Below are positions 1 to 10,116 of a DNA stretch of 64,000 bases, piece after piece. Position numbers and translations under genes: made by a program. Position 1 is the stretch's first letter. The number at the start of each line of letters is the position of its first letter. Under the pieces are notes generated by a model. That model worked only from the letters and a program-made list of their open reading frames with translations. It searched no databases and had not been told where the DNA came from. Origin of the DNA: Leptodontidium sp. MPI-SDFR-AT-0119 (taxonomy: Eukaryota > Ascomycota > Leotiomycetes > Helotiales > Leptodontidiaceae); the NCBI GenBank assembly GCA_020726505.1, contig JAHLEZ010000001.1:5022001-5086000 (forward strand), read 5' to 3'.

Positions 1-327
1 AAGGAACGCCCCCCGTCTCCGAAGCTGGTATCACGTCGGATCTGCTCCGGTGACGGTGTCCTCGAGTTACGCCTGAACAATGTTCACTCGATCATATGTG
101 AAATGCGTTTCCTATAAGATCAACTGAATCTCCAGGTCTAAGTAATTTTTTTCTCTCCAGTTCAATCGCAGTCATTAATCTATTCTCCTATTCATTCTTT
201 CTCTACACAGCTGTGCTGTTTTACTTCCCTACTCACTTTTAACAACTACATTCATTCTTCAGACACTTCCGTCAATTTTTCCTTTAGATTTCAGATAATC
301 ACCCAAACCCAACAACCAATCTTCAAA
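1..327. other. 5' flank of first gene
   Basis: No gene is seen here. The stretch directly precedes the small secreted protein gene and probably holds its promoter and a pyrimidine- and CAA-rich 5' UTR, as is usual before fungal start codons. Confidence 0.5.
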
Positions 328-902
328 ATGCAGTTCTCCTCCATCCTCATTGCCACTTTCGCGGCTCTCGCTATCGCTGCTCCTACTGGACAGAAGGCCA
401 AGCGTGCTGCTGTTTTGGATACTCAGACTTATGATGAGTAAGTCAACCTCAACCACATCTTTTTCAATTACAAAATTAACATGACTTTAGAATCTCTATT
501 TCTGGAGGAACTGCCGGTAACGCAGAGGAAGAGGCGATCGCTGTCTTGACCAACAACGGAGCTCTCGATCTGAATGATTTGGCCAATGTCGATCCAGCTG
601 ATATCGCTTTCCTCGGATCCGTCAACGACATCGCGAACGACGCTGAAGTTGAGGCATTCAACGTTGCTCTTGAAGGGGCCACTGGGGATGAGAAGACCGC
701 CATCCAGAACGGCAAAATAAAGAACAAAGTTCTCAAGCTCGAGGCCACAGTCATTGAGCTTCAAGCCAAGGCAGCGCAAGGAGAGGACACCTCCGCAAAG
801 CTCGCCGCTGAGCAGAAGAAGTTGGACAACAACATCGCCTTGGATACCGCTGCCGCTGGACAACCTAGCACCAAGTTGAGCTTCGACGCCTCCACTGCAT
901 AA
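328..902 (+). CDS. small secreted effector-like protein
   Basis: Exons 328-437 and 491-902 join into a 173-residue protein; the 53-nt intron has a GTAAGT donor and TTTAG acceptor. Residues 1-18 form a typical signal peptide ending in Ala-Ala. A Lys-Arg pair at residues 25-26 looks like a Kex2 processing site. The mature part is Ala/Asp/Glu/Lys-rich, has no cysteine and is probably helical, with a motif ISISGGTAGNA shortly after the processing site and a C-terminal stretch KLDNNIALDTAAAGQPS. From memory this resembles the small secreted proteins of plant-associated ascomycetes named Celp0028-like effector candidates; that name is a resemblance, not a proven homology. It probably acts outside the cell, function unknown. 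The start is chosen because it is the only one giving a signal peptide. Confidence 0.8.
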
Positions 903-1906
903 ACGCGTGATTGGCACCACCACCAGGTCATTCTCTAAGTTCGAACTCGATCCTCGGCCATGGTGAATATTTTCTTGGACATTTTTTTTTGACTCGTCTG
1001 AAGTCGCTGCCGTTTTGGTTGGAAATGGATGTATTGTTTTGAAGAGTGGGAGGGGGAGAGGCGAGTTGGGGCCTGAGTGAATGTATTGTTACTTAGTGGG
1101 TAGGCGGAGAATTGAATCTTTGCTGGCGTTGCAATTTTTTAACGGCCGTCAAAGTTCTTGCGCGTCTTTCTTTGCTGTGCTTGTGATACAATTGGGGCCA
1201 GGTCTTGTTTCTCCAGGCGGGGTATACTCAGGGTCCATTTGAAGGAGGTAGATCAAACCGCCACACTTCTGGAGGATAGCCATCATTTCTACTGAACAAC
1301 GCTCTTACCAAGACGGACATGCAGACATGGTTTCTTCGCAAAGGCTATTCATAGGACCACGGGTTCGGATCTTCGCCATTCCTGATCGTTTCCCTACGAT
1401 GTGTCTCTCTAAGCGAGCACCCCCTTTTGGCTCGCTTGAACCGAAACAACAGGGATTCAAATCATGATTCGAAATGCATTGCATTGCCTCCGACATAACA
1501 AACACGCCACAACGGGTTTATGTTCTTGGCTTCTCAATGCGACTTCCCCCGAAAACATCAAACACTGGCCAGAATGCTTTACATTCCTTTTGCAGCCGTG
1601 CTGAACTTGATTAGGGTCAATAACGATAATCACAATGTCAACAAGATTGCATCTCAACCATACAACGCCTTAGAGTAGAGATGAGTAAAAAGGCACATTA
1701 AACTTAGACCTAACAGGCATTCAAAGAAAATTTCTGTTTCTGGAAAATCTATGTTGGATTTCCGCAATCGGAATTCCCCTCCTTTAATCCGACTAGTGCT
1801 TTGTTTGGTCAGTGTTGACTTAGCAAGGCATCTTCAAGAAGACCTTCGGAGGTCACAAGAAAGCGCTATCAATCTATAACGTTACGTATTCACGTCGAAG
1901 TTAACA
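903..1906. other. intergenic, no gene seen
   Basis: About 1 kb without a supportable gene. It should contain the 3' UTR of the small secreted protein gene and the promoter of the C48 protease gene. Open frames here are short, on the opposite strand and have no recognisable motifs. Confidence 0.5.
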
Positions 1907-3673
1907 ATGGCAATCTTCGACCCTGCCGAATTATCGGAGGAAAAACGCGCATTCATCGAACAGAAACAATTTTCGGTGCCACCATCAGAGGATCACCATA
2001 GATTCAACAAGTGGCAAGAGGAGTGCGAAGTCATTTTCAACACTGAACACAAACTCGGCGAATATGTTAAAGCCTGTGAGAGATTTGAAATGAGCAATGA
2101 CAAAGTTACCATTGCTTTAACAGACACCAAGATCACTAGGTTCGACGTCTGCTGTCTGGTCAATTGGACCATTTCAGCTGAAGAGTTGGCCACCGATCGT
2201 CAAAATGTTGTCAATGAGTATCTCGAAATGATAGTAGAGCATGTAAATAAGGAGAGAAAGAAAGCCAAGGCGACAGAGATGGCAGTACAGGCCGCAGAGG
2301 AAGGGAGTGCCACGATTCAGAGTAGGAAGAAACCGGCCACTCTCGCTGATCAGCTTAGCTGCAAAATGATTCCTGTGAAACGATTCGCCGAGATACGAGG
2401 TGTGAACGGATTTGGATTTTTTGTTGGCAGTTTGATCTCTGATCTTGACGGCGAACTCACAAGGATGCTGGAAGAAATCAACTGTACTCCGACCAACTTC
2501 AGGAATTTGGATTACCACTTTATCCCCATTCACGATAAAGGCACACATATGATGCTCATGGGACTTGCGCCGAAACAGAAGTTTGCATTTGTTGTGGATA
2601 GTTGCATGGGCCAAAATTTCTGCGCCCCAGGAGAAACACCAGAGAATTCGTGGTATCGACTCGGACTTCAGGCCTTGTTGATGGCGTTGGACCCGTCTGT
2701 AAAATATACCAAGAACAATGTACCAGCGCCAGCTACGGATCCAGACAGGTCCTGGTATATATACGGACAGTGAGTACCCACTACTTAAGAAGATCTACAC
2801 TCAGGTTACTGACCGATTCTCAGATATGTTTTACGTAGTAAGAAAACTGACAAGAGCCCCGACGCTGTCCAGCAACGAGATAATTATAACTGCGGTGCAT
2901 TCACGACGACTAACGCGTTTTGCTTGGCATTTGGGTACAACTTGGAGTGCTATACCGAGGATAAACTTGATAAATGGAAGAAAGCCCGTGTAGCATTTGA
3001 GCTGATGCAACAGCGTTTTCATGGCGAATACGAGTATGATATGTTGAAACTGTCAGAAGAGGAGCTAAAGCCAGTGGAAGAAGAGGAGGAAGAGATCTCA
3101 GCATCCAACTTCGACTCCGACTTGGAGATGCAGCATGGATTTGTGGAAGGCCTACGAGGGCCCGTCTCCAATGACTCGGGGTATGAAAGGAACGGTAGCG
3201 AGGGGTCTGACGGGGAAGTTTCTAAGAAAGTCGAGAGCAGAAGAAGACGGGCATTTTATACTGCTGCACAAGCACTTAAATATGAACGACCTCGAGTCAA
3301 ACCCCTCCCAGATAACAAACCATGGCCCTCTCAATTCAGTAAAAAGAAATTCCAGCGAGCCGCGTTCCTCTACCCCACACCTTCAGTCAACTTTCAGCTA
3401 GAACTTACATACTCAAAGCGAGAGCTGAAAAGAGCATGTCGAAATTTTCCTCTTACTGGTTGGAAGCCTTGGAGTAAACAAAGCCAGCCAGTATTTCTGG
3501 AATGGATGCTCGATGAAATGGCGGCTACATTGTCAATTCTTCGTGGCGATCGTGTTCCGCCTGCTAACAATCTCGTTGGTGGGTTCGGCATCAAAAATAA
3601 CACAGAAACGACCGAAACGGCCGAAACTGCGGGAAAACGCAAGAGAAGCGATCGTGAGGAAGGTTCATCCTAA
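1907..3673 (+). CDS. Ulp1-type (C48) cysteine protease
   Basis: Exons 1907-2769 and 2824-3673 give 570 residues; the intron has donor GTGAGT and acceptor TTCTCAG. The join restores the reading frame exactly at the active-site segment. The C48 catalytic core runs from about residue 155 to 330. The His is probably H214 in GTHMMLMGL, where family members usually have HW. The Asp is D231 in FVVDSC and the nucleophile is C311 in NYNCGAF, followed by the family-typical TNAFCLAFGY. The N-terminal ~150 residues have no recognised domain. The C-terminal ~200 residues are acidic, then basic and low-complexity. Known family members remove SUMO-like modifiers or act in expanded fungal or transposon-linked Ulp1 groups; substrate here is unknown. 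No transposase genes flank it. Confidence 0.8.
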
Positions 3674-3822
3674 GGCACGAGGCTAAGTGCAGATTTATAT
3701 ATATATATATGAAGTATAACTGGGAAGCCGAAGTGGAAGTTGTTTTGCAAAGCGATGTCTCGAGTACTTTCCCATGGGATAAGAGCAAAAAATAACGTGC
3801 AAAAATAAATCTCTCATGTGAG

Positions 3823-3894
3823 TGAGCCACGCAGGGGTCGAACCTACAATCTTTTGATTCGAAGTCAAACGCCTTGCCATTGGGCCAGTAGCCC
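3823..3894 (-). tRNA. tRNA-Arg (anticodon TCG)
   Basis: On the minus strand a full 72-nt cloverleaf can be drawn. The acceptor stem pairs GGGCTAC with GTGGCTC and the discriminator is A. The anticodon stem TTTGA/TCAAA encloses the loop CTTCGAA, and the T arm GTAGG/CCTGC encloses TTCGACC. Anticodon TCG (3862-3860) reads CGA arginine codons. No intron. Confidence 0.93.
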
Positions 3895-4209
3895 ATGATA
3901 TTCATCTTGAGAGGAAAGAGACACACCTATTTGTGATTCTATTTGCCAATTGAACAATTCTCTGTGGAGTGGGTTTCATTCGCCGTTTTTTCGGCTGCGT
4001 GGATAACCGAAAGAAAAGAGGGTCATGACCTGACTGAACGGTGTAGTATGTAGCCTGTTGGGAACTGAGGCGTGATTTCCAATCAAGAATGCATCTAATA
4101 ACTCGTAATGCTTCGCAGCACAGAAAAGCACTCCGAGATCTTCACAGTAGAAATGTAACATGGTAGTGTGTACAGCTGGGAGGTATCTCATAAATCTATC
4201 AACAGACAA
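3895..4209. other. intergenic, no gene seen
   Basis: This 315-nt stretch separates the tRNA and the end of SDA1. It probably carries the SDA1 3' UTR and tRNA upstream sequence. No further feature is supported. Confidence 0.5.
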
Positions 4210-6579
4210 CTACATTCCCACGTTTCCTCTTTTACCACCTCTCTTACTCCTCTCGATGTGCCCTTGGAGCACTCGTTTCGTCTGCACCAAACTTCTCTTC
4301 TGCTTGTACTTCGCCTTGCCAAGTGTCATCAAGAAATTCTTCTTCCGGGCTTTCTCCTTGTTCGTCGAACTCTTGCCCTCGGAATCCTTCTTCTGCCTTC
4401 TCAAAGCCTGAGTACTCTTATGTTCACCTCGCTCACCCTTGCCTTCTCTCGCCAAAGCAACCATCTCCTCCTTCGTGCTCTTGCGTAACTTGGAGAAGCC
4501 TTCGATTTGATCAGCTGTCAAAGCATCGTCTGCGTGTCGCTCTGCAATCTCTTTGAGACGTTGGGCTTGTGATTTACTACTCTTCCCCATAGCTTTGTCA
4601 AGACTGGCTTCGAGACGCAGCTCTTGCAGCTTAGCTAGATCGGCAGGAGTGAGAATTTTCGTGGTCGCAAGCTTCGAAACCTTCTTCTCCAGTGCCTTGT
4701 CCTCGTTTTCTTTCTCTTCCTCCTTTAATACCTTCGCATCAAGTTTCGCTTTCTTCGGATTTGGTTTGTCATCTTCACTGTCACTGATTTCAATCTCCGC
4801 ATCGCTTTCGACATTGATCCATCCACCAGAGTCATCGCTGGCATCGGATTCAGCATCCCAATTCTCCCACCCTTTGCCCTCTTCCTCTTCATTCTCGTCG
4901 GAATCTTCCTCATCCGTTCCCAGTTCAGGCAGACCGGCTTCTTCTCGTTTCCGCTTTCTCTCGGTGCGCTTCCACTCTTCCAGAAGCTCAAGACCTTCGA
5001 TACCACCGACTTCTTGCTCTCCAAATCTCCGCTCCTTGATTGAACCGCTCTTAATTCCCATCGTAGCTTTCTTGCCTCTATCTCTCTTCTTCAGCAGATC
5101 AGCACCGACCTCTCTGTACAATGATAGCAAGCCCTTTGCTGCCATCATCGTGCCCTTGTCCTTGCTCTTCCTGTACATGACAAGATCTTGTAAAAGTGTG
5201 TCGTTCATCGCTAGCGGTTGTCGCACACAAATCTCACGGATAGCATTTAAGCCTGCCGATGCAACTTCCGAGGCTGATGCTTCAGAAACAAATTCGTTTG
5301 CGATCTTCTGGACAAGTGGTTCGAGGGCATCGGGAGGAACTAAGTCGTGCGTAGCTTGTGCGAGAGAGGCGAGGAAGGATGTGACCGAGGGTTGTCGAGG
5401 CGTGAGATATTTGATGAAGTAGGAATATAACGAGATGACAGTCAACTTGTGCAAGCCAACTAATCGAGAGACAAGTTGTAGAACTAGCAACTTCTGCTCT
5501 AAATTCAGCTTCGATTTCGAGTTCTGGAGGTGCTTGGAGAACAGGGTTTCGGCGAAGCCTTGCGGATCGTGTAGCAGATGTAACGCTGAGAAATTGAGAG
5601 GGTGTGGTTGATGTTTCTTCTTCTCGACCTTTTTGACCTTCTTTGCTGCCTCCTCCAAGTTCTTCTTCGTCTTCCTGCTTTTCTTGTTAATACCTGCCTG
5701 ATGCTTCAACTTCCCCATATCGATAGCATTGTCGTCATCGCTGCTATCGTCCTCAAGTGCCTCCTCCCGTTCCTTGTCCCCTCCCAGGAAGAATCTCACA
5801 CCGCCTCCAATTACTTTCTCGTTATCTGCAAGAGCAGCTTCCTTCATAATTTCAACAGCTTTCGAGTCTGTCCATATTTGCCGCTTCCATAACTCTCGCG
5901 TAATCTTGACTGCCCAGATACCCTTTTGTGATGCTCGGTCAGCTGTGAGGAGGTTGTGAAGTGCTGTTTGGATGGTTCGGTTTAGACGATGATTGATCGA
6001 TTTCGAATTCGAGGTTCGCAGATCAGATATGATTCTCGAGAATAGAAGTGTTCGTAGAGTTTTGCTGGGCGTCGTCACCAGGATAGGAAATAGTGTATTG
6101 AGGAGGTTCGCAGAATCGATTATCTCCTTCTTTCGTAATAGAACCAAGCTTCCCGCAATCTTCTCCCGCAATTCGCTGTCGAGCTCGGCATGGTGTAATG
6201 TAAGCATTGTCTTGAGGTCTTCTGGAAAATCCTTTGTGGCTTCTGGAAAGCAGTCTGCGACGTGCGCAATGAAGTCGATCAGGTCGTGGAAAGAGACGAT
6301 ACCACTTGATGCGGCTGTGGTAGGTGAGACGAGGAAGATGTCGCGCTGGGATACATATTGCTCAAACTGGTTTTGGAAGTCATCGCGATACGACCTGAGC
6401 AGAATTAACACCGTATCTTGTACTTTGGGGGCACTTCGAAGCTCACTGTGGATCTCGACGGACTTTGTACTGCAGACTCGACCTGAAGCAAGGGTTAGTA
6501 TGAAGCATAACAACATAAAGGAGGGTTCTAACAGATCTGCATCCACCTTATCAAGCGCGCCTACTCGTTTCTTGACCAT
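4210..6579 (-). CDS. SDA1: SDA1, 60S ribosome biogenesis factor
   Basis: Three exons (6579-6533, 6482-6447, 6394-4210) give 755 residues. The joined N-terminus reads MVKKRVGALDKVDADL, then SSLQYKVRRDPQSYRDDF, as in fungal Sda1. Both small 5' introns keep the frame, and exon 2 is only 36 nt. The N-terminal half carries the NUC130/3NT-type region (FIAHVADCFPE, LREKIAGSLVLLRKKEI). A long acidic and basic linker follows (about 480-640). The Lys/Arg-rich C-terminus (RKKNFLMTLGKAKYK) is the SDA1 hallmark. Sda1 acts in the nucleolus/nucleus in 60S pre-ribosome maturation and export and is essential in yeast. Length is close to other fungal homologues. An open 289-codon frame lies antisense to it and is a shadow. 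Confidence 0.95.
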   Translation of the reverse strand: MVKKRVGALDKVDADLLEPSFMLLCFILTLASGRVCSTKSVEIHSELRSAPKVQDTVLILLRSYRDDFQNQFEQYVSQRDIFLVSPTTAASSGIVSFHDLIDFIAHVADCFPEATKDFPEDLKTMLTLHHAELDSELREKIAGSLVLLRKKEIIDSANLLNTLFPILVTTPSKTLRTLLFSRIISDLRTSNSKSINHRLNRTIQTALHNLLTADRASQKGIWAVKITRELWKRQIWTDSKAVEIMKEAALADNEKVIGGGVRFFLGGDKEREEALEDDSSDDDNAIDMGKLKHQAGINKKSRKTKKNLEEAAKKVKKVEKKKHQPHPLNFSALHLLHDPQGFAETLFSKHLQNSKSKLNLEQKLLVLQLVSRLVGLHKLTVISLYSYFIKYLTPRQPSVTSFLASLAQATHDLVPPDALEPLVQKIANEFVSEASASEVASAGLNAIREICVRQPLAMNDTLLQDLVMYRKSKDKGTMMAAKGLLSLYREVGADLLKKRDRGKKATMGIKSGSIKERRFGEQEVGGIEGLELLEEWKRTERKRKREEAGLPELGTDEEDSDENEEEEGKGWENWDAESDASDDSGGWINVESDAEIEISDSEDDKPNPKKAKLDAKVLKEEEKENEDKALEKKVSKLATTKILTPADLAKLQELRLEASLDKAMGKSSKSQAQRLKEIAERHADDALTADQIEGFSKLRKSTKEEMVALAREGKGERGEHKSTQALRRQKKDSEGKSSTNKEKARKKNFLMTLGKAKYKQKRSLVQTKRVLQGHIERSKRGGKRGNVGM

Positions 6580-7184
6580 TGTGATTGTTGAGAAGGGGCA
6601 ATGAGCGATTTGTGTTCGGGATGCGCTCGTCCATCGAATTTCCAAAAATATTTCTGATATCAATTATCTTAGCGCCGATATCCCCTGCTAGCGTGTTATC
6701 ACGTGAACTCCACTGATAACTCATCCCTTCCCTTCTATTCAATTTCTTCAACCTTCAAAATCCCATCGATCATCAAATCCGATGATTATCGTTCGTATTA
6801 AAAGAAAAATATATTCTACTTTGATTGCCAAACTCTCTGAGAATTATCTAGGTACAGTACCTGCAGTGATGATTACCCCCCCCCCCCCCTTTTGAGTAGC
6901 CGAGCTCCCCAAGAGCTCAAAACAAAGTAAACAAAACAAACAAATCATGTAAAACTAACAGCCATTTTTAAATCCTCGAAATATAGTGAATACTGGGACG
7001 TTGACGTGTACTTTAGATTTTGCCTCGCCAGCTAGATTCCTATGAGGTCTTTATGTCTTAGAGATTGGGAAGACCGCAGGCCACATTTATCTAAGCGACA
7101 CCACCAGCAACAGTCCCTTGGGTTCTTGGGTCTAACTTTTCAATATAAATACCATCCTACTTCTGATCTGTGCCTTCTACCCCT
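6580..7184. other. SDA1 upstream region
   Basis: No gene is seen. The palindrome TCACGTGA at 6699-6706 matches a CACGTG E-box. On the SDA1 strand a GATGAG (6725-6720) resembles the core of the yeast PAC element of ribosome-biogenesis promoters. A run of 14 C lies at 6876-6889. Regulatory meaning is inferred only. Confidence 0.35.
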
Positions 7185-8060
7185 TCAGTTAAGAAACAAA
7201 GGATCCTGCGATGGACCTTCATCACTCCAAGCACATCCACCAGGATATTCGCAAGTCCCGCCCAACTTTTTCGGTAGATTCTCAGCAGGTATTTGAGCCA
7301 GAAGATCATTCTGATAATTCCCTCCAAGTATGTGGATTTTCTCCACTGTAGCAGGATCTAGCCAGCCTTTGTCGATTCTGAAATCAGTTGAAAATCCCCA
7401 ACGAGCTTTGATCATGTATAGCTTGCCTAATCGCTCAGGACAATAGTTCTGGGACATGGCGGCGACTTGTCGCACGTTGGAGTAGACTGAAGACGCATTG
7501 CTAAGCCCCACGCCCTTCAAGTCCATGATCGTACAGCTGGTCTTCGACAAGATATCCGGCTTTACGAAAGCATGATGGCAGTCTTGGATCCCCGACTTTT
7601 TCGTATTCAACGGCAAGGTTCTGCAGCATTCGTCCCGGGGTGGTAATCTTGTACATGGCAGTTAAGCCGATGTTGCCCAACTGCTCGAGATACAATGGTC
7701 TTCCATCCTACGCTCATCTGTTTAACATTCCGTTATTTGTAACATTTGGGAAGGTTGGTTACTTTACCTGTCTTGTGGTAATATTGAGGGTAGTGCCGAG
7801 AGACTTGCAGTTTCTTGATGTATTCGAAGTTTTGAACGAGGTTGTCAAGGTTGACCTCTTTGCTACCGCTCGCATTCAACGAATCTCAAGTGTCAGCATC
7901 AGCTTTCACAAAACGAGGGGGGTGGCTAGTTTACATCTTCCTAGCTAGCTGAACTTCGAAATTTCGGGCACGTAGGAAAGTCATAATAACTGTGCTTTGA
8001 ATTTATTTTGTTCTCTGGGGTCGTGGAGGTCATTGGGGATGATTTGATGGTATAGGCAGC
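7185..8060 (-). pseudogene. Sec14-like phosphatidylinositol transfer protein, broken
   Basis: Pieces of a CRAL-TRIO (Sec14) protein lie in order on this strand but in different frames. About 7985-7934 encodes FLRARNFEVQLARKM and hits a stop (7933-7931), where the family continues. About 7870-7745 encodes NLVQNFEYIKKLQ and HYPQYYHKT, then an intron-like GTAAAG. About 7705-7545 encodes GRPLYLEQLGNIGLTAMYKI and AVEYEKVGDPRLPSC. After a one-base shift near 7543 the rest, to 7185, encodes CTIMDLKGVGLSNASSVY, LGKLYMIKARWGFST and LLAQIPAENLPKKLGGTC. At least one stop and two frame breaks, and loss of the first ~50 residues, mark it as dead. Intact Sec14 proteins move phosphatidylinositol and phosphatidylcholine and support Golgi traffic. 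Confidence 0.85.
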
Positions 8061-8737
8061 GATGATTTCCTTGATATTGGACGGGGAAATGTTTATGTAG
8101 CTACTGAGACGAGACAGAAATTTCTGAATTCTACAGATTAGATCTTAAATACCGCAACGAGAGGTCTAAGATCTACACCAAGACCCCGGTCGTCTTCACG
8201 ATGGCGAGTAGGTCTAGGGAGTGGTGCCTCGTGTCGGAGCTAACGCTTCACCGAACGGACGATTGAGCCAAAAAAGGAGGAGGAAAGTATGAACACTATT
8301 TGGTGAGCAGGCAATTATTTAACTTCAGCGTGGAAATTTTGGGGCTGTGTGATAGGTAAGACCCGGTAATACCAAAAGCGCCAGGTGCCACATGTATGTC
8401 TCTCATCGGCTCCTTAATTGCCGTCGTACTGAAAGCCAGGACAACGAGATGATAACGTGGCGGCCTTGTAAGTCCTAGCTGTCATTGGTAACACAGTAGG
8501 AGGATTATCGTGCATGAACTATGAACTACTGAGATAAATACAATGTAATTGAGGTATAGAAGATCATCTACAGTCATGAATCATGAATCATGAAATCATA
8601 AAATGGTATAACCGAAATTTTCCGAAGTTGCACCAAAACCGGCGCAATGCCACAGTTATGCAATGATACACCAAGAGAATCAGTCTTCCTACCTCCCCAA
8701 GAAACAAGTACATGCCATCAAAGCATCCCAAACCAAC
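8061..8737. other. intergenic with a short tandem repeat
   Basis: No gene is seen. Three head-to-tail copies of TCATGAA occur at 8574-8594. The left part may hold further decayed Sec14 5' sequence, but nothing there can be aligned by eye. Confidence 0.4.
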
Positions 8738-9492
8738 CTAGTCGTCAACAGAGAACCTCGGCTCTCCATACCTCCTCCCACCACTCCCACTATCTCTCCT
8801 CACATACACACTTCTCGTCCTCCGTATGTTCGTCCCAGCGACCCAGTTAAACAAGCTATTACCCCACCCACTTCTCCTCCTATCTCTCGTCCACGTACTG
8901 TCACTTCGACTTCCGCTTGTGCTTGAGCTCCCCAGACTTGATCTTTTCTCTCTCCTCGAATACGTCCTCTGCGGGAGCTGCACACGGTGTCCCCTGTCAT
9001 TTCGTCTGCTGAACCCAGCTCCAGAAGGATGTCGATGGGATGAAGGTGACGAGGAGGAAGACGAGGAAGTGTCGGAGTCGTAATATCTACCACTGAAACG
9101 CTGTACTTAATGTCAGATTTGAACTTAGAGCTGCAATATGAGCGAGCGAGCGAGATCCTTACAATAGCACTGCGGTAAGCGTAGCAGCATTTCCAAAGTA
9201 AAATCATCACCAGCAAGGCTGCAGCCAATGCTCCAATTGTTGCACCGATCACAACACCGGTGTTATCGCTTGGATCGCTGGAGCCTGATACAACGATCGG
9301 ATCTGGGGAAGCGACTGGTGTGGTAACTACTGTTGGGTTTTCTTGAGGGGGAACATTGGTGGCGCCGCTCAGATTCACTATCGTCGTAAAAGTTGTTGTG
9401 GCTCGAGTGACAGTTAAGGAGATCTGGTACGGGGCATTTTGTCTGATGTCTAGACGAGGCTGAGCCTCAAGAATGGTTCGCAAAGGCGCCAT
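8738..9492 (-). CDS. single-pass membrane protein, Ser/Thr-rich
   Basis: Exons 9492-9163 and 9100-8738 give 230 residues. The intron (donor GTAAGG, acceptor GTACAG) contains a GAGC-type repeat and removes a frame that would otherwise run on in a different register. An outer Thr/Ser/Pro-rich part of about 75 residues is followed by one membrane helix (GVVIGATIGALAAALLVMIL). A cytoplasmic tail with a Ser run (SDTSSSSSSPSS), many Arg and the ending RYGEPRFSVDD follows. This layout is seen in fungal cell-surface or sensor-like proteins of unknown role. No cleavable signal peptide is visible, so an upstream exon may be missing. It resembles in layout the protein at 19292-20122. Confidence 0.6.
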
Positions 9493-10116
9493 TGAGTCGA
9501 AATTTTCACCAAAGTCGTCTCCCAGAGTCGTAAAGAGAACAAGAATGAATCATGGTGACCAGGCTCTGGAAGTTTCCCCATCTTATATTCAGCTGAGGCA
9601 GCGAGATACGGGTAAAATGGTGAGACGCCCAGCTGCAATGAAGGTTGCACGAACTGGCTCGTACGCGGTGTCGTCGATTAGTTACTTGGGCGGGGTCTTT
9701 GGACAAGGCCATAGAGAAGTTTGCTATTATGTGAGTGGAGAGCATTTTTATTTGATCGGAATCGATGTGGCTTGCATGATGTGTTTTCGGTGGCTGCTCT
9801 GTTGGTCAGCATGCAGAGTGGGGTCGAATTGAGCAACTGTATTGGTGGGACGAGGTCTCACAAAAGAAGAGGAAAAAGTAAAGAACCGTATTATTCGTCA
9901 GCTGGAAATTTCTCAAGCAGTGTTGCTCATCGATGACTTGCATATTATTGAAGTCGGGAAATAGGCGACACTCTACAAGTCTGATGTTTTGGAAAAAGGC
10001 GGCGGTTGAACTCAAGCGAGTGCAGAGCACTTCGTTGAGCAACTTCAGAGTCCTCCCTGCGGCTCTGCCCACCGAGTTCGTTGCAATTTCACCGAATGCC
10101 CAATGATATTAGTATA
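9493..10116. other. intergenic, no gene seen
   Basis: It lies between two minus-strand genes. It should hold the promoter of the membrane protein gene and the 3' UTR of the hydrolase gene. Open frames here have no coding signature. Confidence 0.45.

Noticed and set aside
4553..5422. 289-codon open frame on the plus strand
   Set aside because: It is antisense to SDA1, Ser-rich from the reverse of Glu/Lys codons, and has no motif.
6876..6889. Runs of 14 C (here) and 13 G (31681-31693)
   Set aside because: Simple homopolymers, possibly length-variable or assembly-sensitive, with no further structure.
9473..9832. 119-codon open frame on the plus strand
   Set aside because: Overlaps the start of the minus-strand membrane protein and its promoter; no motif.
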